Below the pieces are notes generated by a model. That model saw only the letters and a list, made by a program, of their open reading frames with translations. It searched no databases and was not told the origin of the DNA. From Nemertoderma westbladi (lineage: Eukaryota > Xenacoelomorpha > Nemertodermatida > Nemertodermatidae), in NCBI GenBank assembly GCA_032718475.1, contig JAUCBJ010007330.1, positions 1 through 64,000 on the forward strand: a stretch of 64,000 nt of DNA, in the 5' to 3' direction. This document shows, in pieces, positions 53,862 through 64,000 of the stretch. Position 1 is the first letter of the stretch. Every line of letters begins with the position of its first letter. Made by a program: the position numbers and the translations under genes.

Positions 53862-54629
53862 CTAGCGTTCCTTGATCTTTATTGGCCCGAACATATCTAC
53901 GCTGCAATGCGTGAATGGCGGGTCATGCTGTCTCGCCCTACTGGCCGGTAATGGCGCCATCTCCTGTACAGCCCGCTCCTTTCTCGTCCGTCGGCAGGTC
54001 TGGCACTGCCCCACTACCACCTTCACCTTCTTTCTTAGCTGCGCGATCCAGAAGGTCCTCCGTATCTCCGTGAGGGTCTGGTTGGTGCCCCTGTGCAATA
54101 TCGACTTGTGGGAGTCCCAAATGATCTGGTGGACTATCGGCGATCTGTTTGGGATGATAATGGGTTTCGGTGGGATGATGAGGCTGTTGTTATTCAGCAC
54201 TCTGGAGTTCATTACTAGAATCCCATCATCATTGAGTTGTGGCGACAGCGTGATGAGCTCGCTGTCCCGACGAAGATGTTGTTGTTTGCTGACGCGCTCC
54301 ACTTCGTCACCGTAGTTCTTTCTCTGTTCATACCGTATCACGGCCTTGGCCGCTCCCTCCAGATCGATGTTTGGTTTTCCCTTGGTGCCCTTGCCAATTC
54401 TCTTGAGGAATTCCCTGAAGGCCCTCCAGTACGCTACCAACTTCTTGGTCTTGTACCAGCTTGTGCTGTAGCTGAGTAGCCTATCCGTCGGGTTGTCGCA
54501 TTGCTCTTCTAATTTTGGTTGCTCCTCCCTGATCTCCCTCGCCATCTGACTATATATCTCTTCACCTTCTGAGTCTTCTCCCTCTTCCTCTGGTGCTACT
54601 TCCTCTGAGCCCGGGTCCACCTTCTTCAT
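53862..54629 (-). pseudogene. RNase H end/integrase N-terminal half, duplicated copy
   Basis: The 255-codon frame holds the zinc-binding HHCC domain (H-x3-H as HKSILHRG, then CQTCRRTR) and the start of the catalytic core (HCSVDMFGPIKI, first Asp). It is nearly identical to 56536-57303. The link to 53722 is broken by a frameshift and a stop codon (TAA near 53806) shared with the other copy. Confidence 0.85.
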
Positions 54630-55742
54630 TGGTGGCCAGGCTGTCCTATCGTTCAGGAACTATGGCCTGTGCTGCCACAATACTTCTACTAACCCTTCTA
54701 ACTCTCTAACTCTACTAACTCTTACCAATACTCTAACTAACTATTACTAACTCTTACTAACACTCCTACTAACCCTTACTAACTCTTACTAACGGTACTA
54801 CACGTACCCTCTTACTACTAACTAACTCCTCTAACAGTACTACGTACCCTCTTACTACCAACTCTCCTAACGGTACTACGTACCCTCTTACTACTAACTA
54901 ACTCCTCTAACGGTACTACGTACCCTCTTACTACTAAGTAACTCCTCTAACGGTACTACATACACCCTCTTACTACTAACTCCTCTAACTCTTACTAACG
55001 GTACTACGTACCCTCTTACTACTAACTCTCCTAACGGTACTACGTACCCTCTTACTACTAACTAACTCCTCTAACGGTACTACGTACCCTCTTACTACTA
55101 ACTAACTCCTCTAATGGTACTACATACCCTCTTACTACTAACTCCTCTAACTCTTACTAACGGTACTACATACCGTCTTACTCAATCAATCAATCAATCA
55201 ATTGAGCTCATATGAGCTCGTATATTAGTTTTATTTAGAAATTGAAATCTCACGAATAAATAGGCTTATTAGCTGATTAGTGAACTATCATATGAACAGT
55301 TATTTGCAATTTGTGTAGCCTATTGAATTTGTGTAGTTATTTAATTAGCCAAATAAAGCAGTAGCATAGCTAGTGTTGCATTATTTGACTAAAAGAGAGG
55401 AAAATAATTCGTGATATATTGGTTCATTGCCATTCAAATGAACTTGGTACTCTACATCTTGCGATCAGTACTACTCTTACTAACTCTCTAACTAACTTCT
55501 ATCTGCCTACTTACTTACTACGTACTTACTATGTACTATTACTTTCCTTTCTCTTACTCTCTTTCTATTATTTTATTATTTTTATTATTATTTTTTTTAT
55601 ATTTTGTGTGGGAAGGGCGTCTCGCCCTCAATCCCACCCCCCTCAGTCCAGTCCAACACTTGGACGACTAAACATTATGGTGCCCCTTCTAGCAGGCAAC
55701 ATTTACCTACAGCCCTCCTGTAGGTCTTCCTGTCTTTCGCTC

Positions 55743-56396
55743 CTATCTTACACCCCCTATCCGCACTTCCACCGATCGGACTCTTCCGTCCTCGTCGGAG
55801 TAAGTGTCTACTACTCTTGCTAGCCTCCATTGATTGTTTATGATTGTGTCGTCCGTGATGATCACTAAATCACCTTTCTTTAGCTCTCTAGTGGTATTTC
55901 TCCACTTGCTCCTCCTATGTAATGTGGGTAGGTATTCCTCGACCCACCTCCTCCAGTACTCTGCGCTTATCGCCTTAGCGACTTTCCAACTCTGTCGGGA
56001 GTGTATGTTATCTGGGTCTACACCCTGCATGTCGATGGTCGCCAGCCTTTCCATCAGAAAATGACTGGGTGTCAACACATCTAGTGATTCTTGGTCGTCA
56101 TTTTCTGGATATAACGGTCTGCTATTGATGATACCCTCGCACTTAGCTAGCACTGTCTTTAGTATGTCCTCTGTCACCATGTGGGTGTTCATCAACTTCG
56201 TCATCAGACGCTTGGAACTACCCACGAGTTTCTCGACGCATCCTAAAGTATGCGGAGCATACGGCGTCCTCCTCTCCCACTTCACCTGTCGTCTCCTCAT
56301 GGCTGCCCTGACTTCCTCTCCTTCCAGGATGTCCAAGGCCTCCGCCAGCTCGTTCTCCACCCCCACAAAGTTGGTTCCATTATCAGAGTAGATCAC
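55743..56396 (-). pseudogene. Integrase C-terminal half and DUF5641-like end
   Basis: There are 217 open codons. IYSDNGTNF (Asp) and HTLGCVEKLVGSSKR (Glu) are the second and third catalytic positions of a DDE integrase. WRRWVEEYLPTLHRRSKW and GDLVIITDD mark the C-terminal region. It ends early at RIGGVR because of a two-base insertion compared with 17826-18011. Upstream, a TAA replaces the expected Glu codon in the stretch MRAVGI-stop-LAQD. Confidence 0.85.
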
Positions 56397-56535
56397 TGCG
56401 ATCGTCCCACCTTTGCGGTCTCTGAATCTCTCTAGGGCATTGATGAATGCCGATGCGGTTGCGTCTTGGGCGAGTTATATTCCTACCGCCCTCATGTTGT
56501 TACATACGAAGATGATGCTGTAGCGTTTCTACGTT

Positions 56536-57303
56536 CTAGCGTTCCTTGATCTTTATTGGCCCGAACATATCTACGCTGCAATGCGTGAATGGCGGGTCAT
56601 GCTGTCTCGCCCTACTGGCCGGTAATGGCGCCATCTCCTGTACAGCCCGCTCCTTTCTCGTCCGTCGGCAGGTCTGGCACTGCCCCACTACCACCTTCAC
56701 CTTCTTTCTTAGCTGCGCGATCCAGAAGGTCCTCCGTATCTCCGTGAGGGTCTGGTTGGTGCCCCCGTGCAATATCGACTTGTGGGAGTCCCAAATGATC
56801 TGGTGGACTATCGGCGATCTGTTTGGGATGATAATGGGTTTCGGTGGGATGATGAGGCTGTTGTTATTCAGCACTCTGGAGTTCATTACTAGAATCCCAT
56901 CATCATTGAGTTGTGGCGACAGCGTGATGAGCTCGCTGTCCCGACGAAGATGTTGTTGTTTGCTGACGCGCTCCACTTCGTCGCCGTAGTTCTTTCTCTG
57001 TTCATACCGTATCACGGCCTTGGCCGCTCCCTCCAGATCGATGTTTGGTTTTCCCTTGGTGCCCTTGCCAATTCTCTTGAGGAATTCCCTGAAGGCCCTC
57101 CAGTACGCTACCAACTTCTTGGTCTTGTACCAGCTTGAGCTGTAGCTGAGTAGCCTATCCGTCGGGTTGTCGCATTGCTCTTCTAATTTTGGTTGCTCCT
57201 CCCTGATCTCCCTCGCCATCTGACTATATATCTCTTCACCTTCTGAGTCTTCTCCCTCTTCCTCTGGTGCTACTTCCTCTGAGCCCGGGTCCACCTTCTT
57301 CAT
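56536..57303 (-). pseudogene. Integrase zinc-binding domain and core start
   Basis: It contains HQIIWDSHKSILHGG and CQTCRRTRK (HHCC zinc domain), then FTHCSVDMFGP with the first catalytic Asp. The frame is cut at KIKER by a stop and frameshift before the next part (55743-56396). The family role is joining retroelement cDNA ends to host DNA. Confidence 0.85.
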
Positions 57304-57333
57304 TGGTGGCCAGGCTGTCCTATCGTTCAGGAA

Positions 57334-59643
57334 CTATGGCCTGTGCTGCCACAATACTTCCTTCTTTAAGAAAGTGTGGCGTGCCACGCCCCTCGATAAC
57401 AAGTCCGCTGGGTTCTCGTCCGTTGGGCAGTAGTGCCACCTTTCCAACTCTGTCGTCGCCCTTATTTCGTCTACCCTATTTGCGACGAATATAGGGTATC
57501 TTGTCTTCTCATTGTGTAGCCAACCGAGCACTACCATGGAGTCTGTCCAGTAGTGTGTTTCCACTATGTTGGGAATAGTGTCCATCAAGTAGGCTGTGGC
57601 CCTTACTCCTAATCTTGCAGCTGTCAACTTGAGTTTCGGGACTGATGCTGAATCTGGCGGCGTCGACTTTGCTTTGCTGAATGCAAGTCTGGGCTTATGA
57701 GCCCCCTCTCGTTGTACTAGGTAAAGTGCCGCTCCGTATGCTTCCAATGATGCATCGGAGAACATGTGTAGATCCAGATCCGTCATGTCCCCATCCGGGA
57801 AATACACGCGTGGCATGCTGTATGTCCCCATCTGTTCTAAACTCTCCGTCCACTTGCTCCACTGCTTGCTGATTTCTTCCGGGACCTCTGTATCCCATTC
57901 GTCCTTTAACTTATATACTTTCTTAAGTATCTGTTTCCCCGTGACTAAAGTGGGGATGCTAGGCCTAGGGGATCGTATATCCTTGCTATGTACGATACAT
58001 AGCCCCTCTTTGTGTGGATGTCCGCGCCCTCCTTGCTCAGTTGATACTTGAACTCGTCTGTCTCCCGGTTCCACATGATCCCCAGTGCTTTCTGCTGAGA
58101 CTCTACTCTCTTGTTCTACTCTCATGTCCTGTCCCTTGGCTGTTGTCGGGTTATCCATGGTCGACTCTGGCCGTCTGTCTTCTATGGCTTTCATAAACTC
58201 CTCTGAGCTGGATTGGAACTTGGTCAGGTTAAACCTGGATCCCTTCAGGATGTCGCGAACCTCGCGCCCTGTATCCAGTAGTTCTTTAACCGTGTTTCCA
58301 GTCTCCATTCCGTCGTCTACATAGAAGCCGCGTCGAATCATATCGACCGCTTTGGCGCTATACTTCCCTTCTTTCCCCTCTACTGTATCTCTACAGCTGC
58401 AAGTCGTCGTAAATGAGGACGACTTGGCCCCCATGTTCTGCACCACCATCTTGTACATCGGTATTGTCGACGGTTCCTCGTCGCCGTTGTACCATAGGAA
58501 GCGCTGGCTGTCACTATCCTCCTCTGTCACACGGACTTGGTTGAACATGCCTTCAATATCGCAGGTGAAGGCGTGTCTCCCATTTCTAAATCTCAGTAGG
58601 ACCTCGATTCCCGAGTTATAGATATTTGGTCCTTCCAGCAGATAGTCGTTTAGGCACTTGCCGTTGGTTTTAGCCGATGCGTCAACTACCATCCACAATT
58701 TACCTTTCTTTGGATCTAGAGCCACGTGAAGTGGCAGGTAGTAGGTCCTGTCCGTGTTCGGTTCGTCGACCGGTAACTCCATGGCCCATCCTTTCTCGAC
58801 ATACTTCCTTATCGTCTTGTGAATGTACTTATCCTTCTCGGGGCTCCGCTTCAGCGTTTGCTTCAGTTTACGAAGCCTCGTGAGTACCATTCCCTTGTTA
58901 TCCGGTAGCGGTAATTTTGGTTGTTTCCACACCATCCCTATGGTGTACCGCCCCTCATCACATCTCATCGACTCCTTCACACTTTGCATCGCTTGTTTAT
59001 CTTCTACCGAGGTTCCGACCCCGGTCTCTTTTAGTCCCTCAAAGTCCTGTCTGAGTAGTCTCCTGAGCTGCTCCTCCGCTCCTTCATCTTCCATCTCCCT
59101 CATAGTTCCCGCGAACATGCACCCTGATGTCTCCGACATCCTAAATGGAATCTTGGTTCTAATTGGGCCTCTTAGCGTCCACCCGAATGGTGTTAAAATT
59201 GCCATCGGGTCACGCTGTCTGTCTTCGCCGAAGACCGTCCGCATTCTCTCGTGGGCCGTCGGGCAGTCCATTCCCACTATAATGGATACCTTCCTAACGT
59301 CCACCTCTGGTATCGAGAAATCGATGCTGTCCAGGAATCTGTATTGTTCGACCTCGATGTTGGTTGGTCGCCTGGCGTTGATATTGATCGATTCTATCAC
59401 CTGGATGGGGTCGATGGTCTCCCCATAATCGCATCCCGGTGCTATCGCTGCTATCCCGCACCGTCCCATCCTCATCTCCAGGACCTCATCTTTGCTGGAG
59501 GTGGTTGTTACCGCCATCCTACTTGGCCTCGTCTTTAGTCCTATCTCTTCGGCCACCCAATTCTCCACCAGTGTGAAGGCTGCTCCACTGTCGACCAGCA
59601 TCAGTGTGGTTACTGATTGACCGCCTTCTCCGATTACCCTCAC
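57334..59643 (-). pseudogene. Pao pol: aspartic protease, reverse transcriptase, RNase H
   Basis: There are 769 open codons. MLVDSGAAFT near residue 16 is the protease active site. RT shows VVDASAKTNGKCLNDYL, FTCDIEGMFNQVRV and the catalytic YVDD (Y441; 58312-58323). RNase H shows MFSDASLEAYGAALY, LTAARL, YWTDSMVVLGWL and CPTDENPADLLSRG. The open frame is deceptive: between about 58110 and 57960 the translation is out of phase (two compensating indels), because the expected Pao segment (KALGIMWN, then SYIARIYDPLG) appears in a neighbouring frame. The product would therefore be defective. Confidence 0.85.
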
Positions 59644-60598
59644 TGGTACTACCCCGAGTAGTACCCGTTCCTCTTTTCTTCGCCCCTACGGTGCTTGTCG
59701 CCATTGTCTGCCCTTTGCCTTGACCGAACTTAATTGGTGTTTCTTTGCATTGATCAGCTCTGTGTCCGCCCGCCACACATCGATGACAGATTCCACTCTT
59801 CCTTGCATATTCTACCTGATCTTGTTTGGGCAACGCTTGCCAATATCTGCAGTTCATGGTCTGATGAAGTGCGTTCGTGTGCAATTGGCATTTGTTGTTT
59901 GGATTATAGCCGTCCCTATACAGTGCGCTGCGTATCGCACTTACGTTCGTACCTAGATCCCTACTGTTCTTATTGTTTGGGTTCGGCCTACTGGGCGTGT
60001 TGGGGTTATGTTTGTTTGTGTTGTTATTTTGCCCCTGTCCGCTCCATGGTGTGGCCCTACCCCCGGCTACATGTGGACTAGCAGTCCCCTGCGTCGCCGC
60101 GTATGGCAGCGATTGTCTAAGCTTTGGCAATGCGTTTGCCGTGTTGTGTTCTGGTTTCGGCCTGTTATATTCGGTCTTTGGCCCCTTTCCCAGACTATCC
60201 TCGCTATAGACTGGGTCCGTAATCAATTCGGCTTCGTAGTTGAGGAAGTTCGACATTTCCTCTAGGCCCGGTTCCGCACCCTTCTTCTCCCGGGTGGAGA
60301 AAGCGATTTTTCTCCACTTATTGCGCAGCCAGATCGGCAGTGCCTGCGCTATCGTGGTGATGTTATTAGATGCGTTGAGTTCGTATGGCGCGTCTAGCGT
60401 CTTCAACACGATTAGCGCCTTCTCGACTTTGTTCGCAAACGTCTTTATGCTAACGGGGTTATCCTGTAGGCCACCCGATGTTATACCCCTCAGGGTCTGC
60501 CGGATGATCTTGGCCGGGTGCCCGTATTCCCTGTCTAGGGCCCGCCATGCTGTCGTGAAGCCACCCTCGATGCCCTGATACTGCCTCACGATGTTCAT
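59519..60598 (-). pseudogene. Pao gag, C-terminal part with zinc knuckle
   Basis: There are 359 codons. FANKVEKALIVLKTL and LRNKWRKIAF belong to the DUF1759-type gag core. An Asn/Pro-rich linker, CQLHTNALHQTMNCRYW and the knuckle CHRCVAGGHRADQC follow. The end overlaps the protease frame by about 125 bp. Confidence 0.8.
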
Positions 60599-60896
60599 AC
60601 GCTGGGCCTCCTGTATATACCTGTAGATATTTTAGGCACTCCGCCTGCGTCAGGTTCTTGGTTAATATCTCGTTGCTGTACATGCGCCGAAATTGCAGGT
60701 ATTCTTCCGGCCTACTTCCGTCGAATTTAAATGGTTCTACGGGTGGTAGCTCGATTCTGGTCTTGAGTGCATCGATTAGTGTAGCCATTCCCATCGCCTG
60801 TGCTTCCAATGGGTTCGAAGGATGCTGTACAGATTCTCCCGTTGGGTGCGGTCCGCCCGTCCGGCCTGTTGCCTTCCGTTGCGTCGGATATACCAT
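60459..60896 (-). pseudogene. Pao gag, core N-terminal part
   Basis: The segment LPPVEPFKFDGSRPEEYLQF, then LTQAECLKYLQVYTGGPA, is the start of the DUF1759-like gag core. A frameshift near 60620 moves the reading to the 59519-60598 frame. Confidence 0.8.
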
Positions 60897-61146
60897 TGGG
60901 GGTAACGGCCCCCTCCATATTTCCGTGTCGCAAGATCTGTTCTCGTCCAGGGGGTTCGATGTTCTTATTTCTGTTTGAGTATATTGTTGATATTGTAATG
61001 GGGGAATGTCACCCTGCCCCCCCCCCCCCCCCCCCCCCCACCGGTGGTATGTTTGGTACTGGGGTTGATGTTAATATATTGGGGCCCATACACCTATCCG
61101 CAATAACTCTCCCCTCCCCTGGATATATGTTATGTCCCTGCATGTT

Positions 61147-61803
61147 TTAGTCATACTGCTGTGCTGGTACCGGTATAGGCCTATCCACTTCTGGCCTACC
61201 TACCGGTATATACTCCGCGACCTCCGGGTCCAATCCTGTCGTCCGCGCTACCCTATCGCCTACACTATCTCTCCCAGCATGGCCTATAGTATGTGCAGTA
61301 AGGCCTACAGTATGTCCTGCTGTCTGTATGTGTCCCTCCGGACCGAAGTTTAACCTTCTCGAATAATCCAAGAAGTCCTCCCCGCGACTACCGTACCCTC
61401 GATCGGCAGCTATATCCCGTCGGGAAGTTTCTCTTCGATCCCCTTTCCTATTCTCGTCCTCGTACCGGTACGCCCTGTACCCCTCTCTCGGCGTATAGTA
61501 CACCTCGTCAGGTTGCGTCTCTCCGGGGCGATGGCAATCTCCCAGAGTTCTACCCCACTGACTCTCCAACTCCATCTCTACTACTGACGGCTCGCTATCC
61601 GTCCTCGCTCTCCGGTTGCTCGTAACAACACTTCTTCTACTCTCTTCTCTTCTTCTCTCCTCAATGTAGCGTCCCCGCTCGTGAGATCTCTTGTCGACCT
61701 CCCGGTTAAACTCCACTGTTCTTCTTCCCTCTTCTGACTGGGCTCGACGTCTCGTCGCTCGCCCGCTTGCAACGCCAACCTCCCTCTCTCTAGCCGCTCG
61801 CAC
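61147..61803 (-). pseudogene. Pao gag, Arg/Glu-rich middle part
   Basis: There are 218 codons rich in Arg, Glu and Tyr. It has no recognised domain but is conserved in copy 3 (SRGEDFL, RLNFG, HTVGLT). A 23-base C-run (61017-61039; poly-Gly on the minus strand) lies just downstream and separates it from the gag core. Confidence 0.7.
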
Positions 61804-61862
61804 GCCGCTGGGGATATTCGTGATCCTCCTACTGTTCTCCGTCGCCGGGTGCTGCGGTTCAC

Positions 61863-62840
61863 CTAACTCGCCCCGCGCATTATCCGCCGATGCCTGTGGG
61901 ACACTCTCTGCCCCCCCCCCCCTCTCGCCGCTAATCTCTCATTGTGGGGCTCTTGCACCCCCCCCCCCCCCCCCCACTCGCCACCTATCACTTTACTATC
62001 TCTCGCTTCACCTCTACGCCCCTCTCTAGTCGACGCACAATCTCTACTGCGGCTGGGTCTATTCACCCCCGCCTCTCCCTCTATCACTGCGTGGCCTGGC
62101 AGGCTCCCGTTGGGCTGACTCACCCCCGCTACTCTCTGCGTATTAACTACGTGGCCTTCCAGGCTCCCGTCGGGGTCTCTCACCCCCGCTACTCCTGGCG
62201 TACTAACTACGTGGCCTAGCAGGCTCTCGCTGGTCGGGCCACCTACGTCTGCCACGTTTATATTAATAGCACCATTATTAACATTATTGTTCAAATTATT
62301 TAAATTATTGGAGTTATACTGTACTGAATTCGAATTATTATTTAAATTATTTTGTATATTTGGGTTAGAATCGGGATTATTTTGTTCGTTTGAATTAAAA
62401 TTATTATTTAGATTATTTTGCGTATTTAAATTTAAATTATTTGAATTACTTTGTATATTCGAATCTGGATTATTATTTGAGTTATTTTCTGTATTTAAAT
62501 TAGGATCGTTCGGATTTAAATTATTGTTACCGGGCAAAATATTATTTCCTGCAATAAAAGTTTGATTAGCGTTGTCTACTAAGGTACTATTAATATTGAC
62601 AACTTCTAACGTATTGTTATTAACCCCCCCGCCCGTACGGTTACACCAGTCTTGGGTCTGTCGTCCGGTCCCTGTAAGTGGGGTATTAACAAACGTTTCC
62701 ATAACCTCTGGCTCCTCGTAAATACTACCCGAGCCAGCTTCACTCTCTGATAGTCCCAACTGCGCCAGTTCTAGTTGGCGCTTCTGTTTGGCCTGATACT
62801 GCATAAGCCTCCTCAACTGGGCATGCATATCATCCCACAT
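61863..62840 (-). pseudogene. Pao gag, Asn-rich low-complexity part
   Basis: There are 325 codons. Residues about 75-195 are dominated by Asn with Leu, Asp and Ser, a prion-like composition. Three repeats of the form GHVV-x-T-x-x-VAGV follow, then poly-Gly encoded by C-runs at 61958-61975 and 61911-61922, where the frame is lost. Confidence 0.7.
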
Positions 62841-63472
62841 GCGCTTTCCCGCTCTCTCTCTCTCTCTCTATCCTCTTGCAAACTCTGGTTCGCCAACTCT
62901 GTTTCTCTCGCCACCCGCTCTCTATGCTCGCTTTCTACTCTCGCTTCTCGCTCTCTTTGCTCGTTCATCTCTCTTGTCTCTCGCTCCTTATGCTCGTTCT
63001 CCACTCTCGTTTCTCGCTCCTTACGTTCCTTCTCTACTCTCGCTTCTCGCTCCTTATGTTCCTCTACCTCTCTCTCTTCTTGTTCTCTACAATTTCTCGC
63101 TACCCTCCCGGCCCTCTCTCTACACTCCCTTGCCAACTCTCTCTCTTTCTCTAGCAACGCAGTTCCCTCATCCAACTGCCTCTCTAATTCTTTCTGGTCT
63201 AGCACCACCATGTCTAATTGACACACCAGATCTATCTCCAACACCCTTCTTGCTTTCGCGGAGGATGTAGCTGACTTATTGGTCGCGACGGACTCCCGTC
63301 GCCTCTCTGTCCTGCTAATTCTCCCCTGCTTTCTGGAGTTCTCGCTAACCGACGAGACCGAATCCTCGGGATTAACCTCGGGTTCGCCCTCGTGCGGATC
63401 TGCCCAACCCACTAACTTAATTACCCTAGCATCCACTAAATATGGCCCTATGTACACCACTTCAGGCTCCAT
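62813..63472 (-). pseudogene. Pao gag, coiled-coil part
   Basis: There are 219 codons. The segment from about residue 90 to 210 is nearly all Glu, Arg and Lys with a repeating EREARVEKERKERETRVENE-like heptad pattern, a long single helix or coiled coil. This suggests assembly of gag multimers. It ends out of frame with 61863-62840, overlapping by 28 bp. Confidence 0.7.
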
Positions 63473-63481
63473 AACCCCGGA

Positions 63482-63975
63482 TCACCATAGTTCAAATAGT
63501 TCGGTGGCGACCCTGCTCGCTCTCTCACTCGCCAGTTCTCCCTGCCCGAAACGAACTAAGTATCTGAAATGTTTTTTCGACTCACCTAGTCGCTGGCTCA
63601 ACTTCCCCTGGTTTACCTTTGCTCCCTCTCTGGCCTCCTTGAGCTGTTTCTTCATGGCGTTGTAGGCCCGTCGAAGCTGATCGCTGGTTCCGACGTCCTC
63701 GTCGCCGACATCTCCTTCTCCTCTCCTGGTTCGGCGTCGTACCGGCGGCCCCACCGTCGCCGTTCCGGCTGGCCGGCGACTTCGGTACTTCGACCGCTGT
63801 CATGCGTCAACTCGTCCCTTTCTCGTGGTAGATGGCCGCCCTCTGCTTGGACTGGCGAATCCGGCGTCGCAGGTCGGTACCATCGCGTCGTGGCCTCGCG
63901 GATCGTTTGGTTGGTATCGTCCGGGGTCCGCGGCGGTGTCCTTTCTCCTTCCGATACTTGGGGTCCTGTGCTCAT
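63482..63975 (-). pseudogene. Pao gag, N-terminus
   Basis: ATG at 63975 (MSTGPQVSEGER) is the likely gag start, close after the window edge. Frame 63652-63975 is disordered and rich in Pro, Thr and Glu. Frame 63482-63754 (GPPVRRRTRRGE, then QLRRAYNAMKKQLKEAREG) continues it after a frameshift. Confidence 0.65.
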
Positions 63976-64000
63976 CTTTACAACTCCTCTGGCAGTTTGG

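Larger units (their letters stand above)
52021..54687. repeat. Tandem duplication, unit 1 (satellite plus integrase end)
   Basis: The segment is repeated directly at 54688-57353 with near identity. Offset is 2,667 bp at the satellite side and 2,674 bp after a 7-bp deletion at about 53363 (CATGTCGCCAGCC here, CATGTCGATGGTCGCCAGCC in unit 2). The join at 54687 runs from integrase-side sequence straight into satellite. Confidence 0.9.
54688..57353. repeat. Tandem duplication, unit 2
   Basis: This is the upstream copy of the 2.67-kb duplication. On its right side it continues into pol (57334-59643), so it is the original position of the integrase. Its satellite part is 54688-55190 and its palindrome GAGCTCATATGAGCTC is at 55204-55219. 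Confidence 0.9.
48864..63975 (-). mobile_element. Pao/BEL retrotransposon copy 2, near-complete internal region
   Basis: Minus-strand order: gag (63975 to about 59520), protease-RT-RNase H (59643-57334), integrase (57303-55743), satellite, duplicated integrase and satellite (54687-52021), cargo gene C' (51514-49569), 3' region and shared LTR. Its 5' LTR lies beyond the window edge. Many frame breaks show that it is inactive. Confidence 0.85.

Overview
This window is animal genomic DNA, most likely from an invertebrate, and it is built almost entirely of transposable elements and tandem repeats. The evidence is the presence of Pao/BEL LTR retrotransposons, two kinds of non-LTR retrotransposon (LINE), a tRNA-like SINE head, kilobase minisatellite and satellite arrays, a spliced host exon with a canonical GT donor, and no bacterial gene organisation. 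The species cannot be named from the sequence.

Layout. 1-1.5 kb: AT-rich spacer. 1.5-5.7 kb: gene A, two overlapping frames encoding a large protein with an RNase D-like (DEDDy) nuclease fold, three CCHC zinc knuckles and a new-looking C-terminal domain; four copies of a hairpin-forming palindrome lie in and around it. 5.7-8.3 kb: spacer with a promoter-like patch. 8.3-15.1 kb: two dead LINEs with (TAG)n tails, each abutting a minisatellite. 15.5-16.1 kb: degenerate repeat array. 16.7-17.8 kb: gene B (minus), a second member of the zinc-knuckle family. 17.8-24.8 kb: 3' half of a plus-strand Pao element: pol tail, satellite, zinc-knuckle/nuclease gene C (broken, with a DNA transposon inside it), polypurine tract and LTR. 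24.8-34.4 kb: mostly non-coding, with a hairpin minisatellite, the first exon of a secreted or membrane host protein (TPM/MOLO1-like), a 1.7-kb AT satellite in its intron, a 63-bp minisatellite, a SINE and a fold-back. 34.4-64 kb: two minus-strand Pao elements in tandem that share one LTR. The shared LTR is split by an 8.4-kb LINE whose middle is triplicated through fold-back junctions. The upstream Pao element (49-64 kb) runs gag, protease, RT, RNase H, integrase, satellite (2.67-kb unit duplicated), gene C', LTR.

Main biological point. In all three Pao copies the position normally free or used by env (between pol and the 3' LTR) holds the same cargo: a gene whose product combines a DEDDy exonuclease-like fold (third acidic motif Y-x3-E instead of Y-x3-D), CCHC knuckles and a shared C-terminal domain. 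Relatives (genes A and B) occur in the same window without visible Pao genes. Every copy here except possibly gene A is broken. The Pao 3' region also carries hairpins whose stems change by compensating substitutions between copies, which suggests a functional RNA structure.
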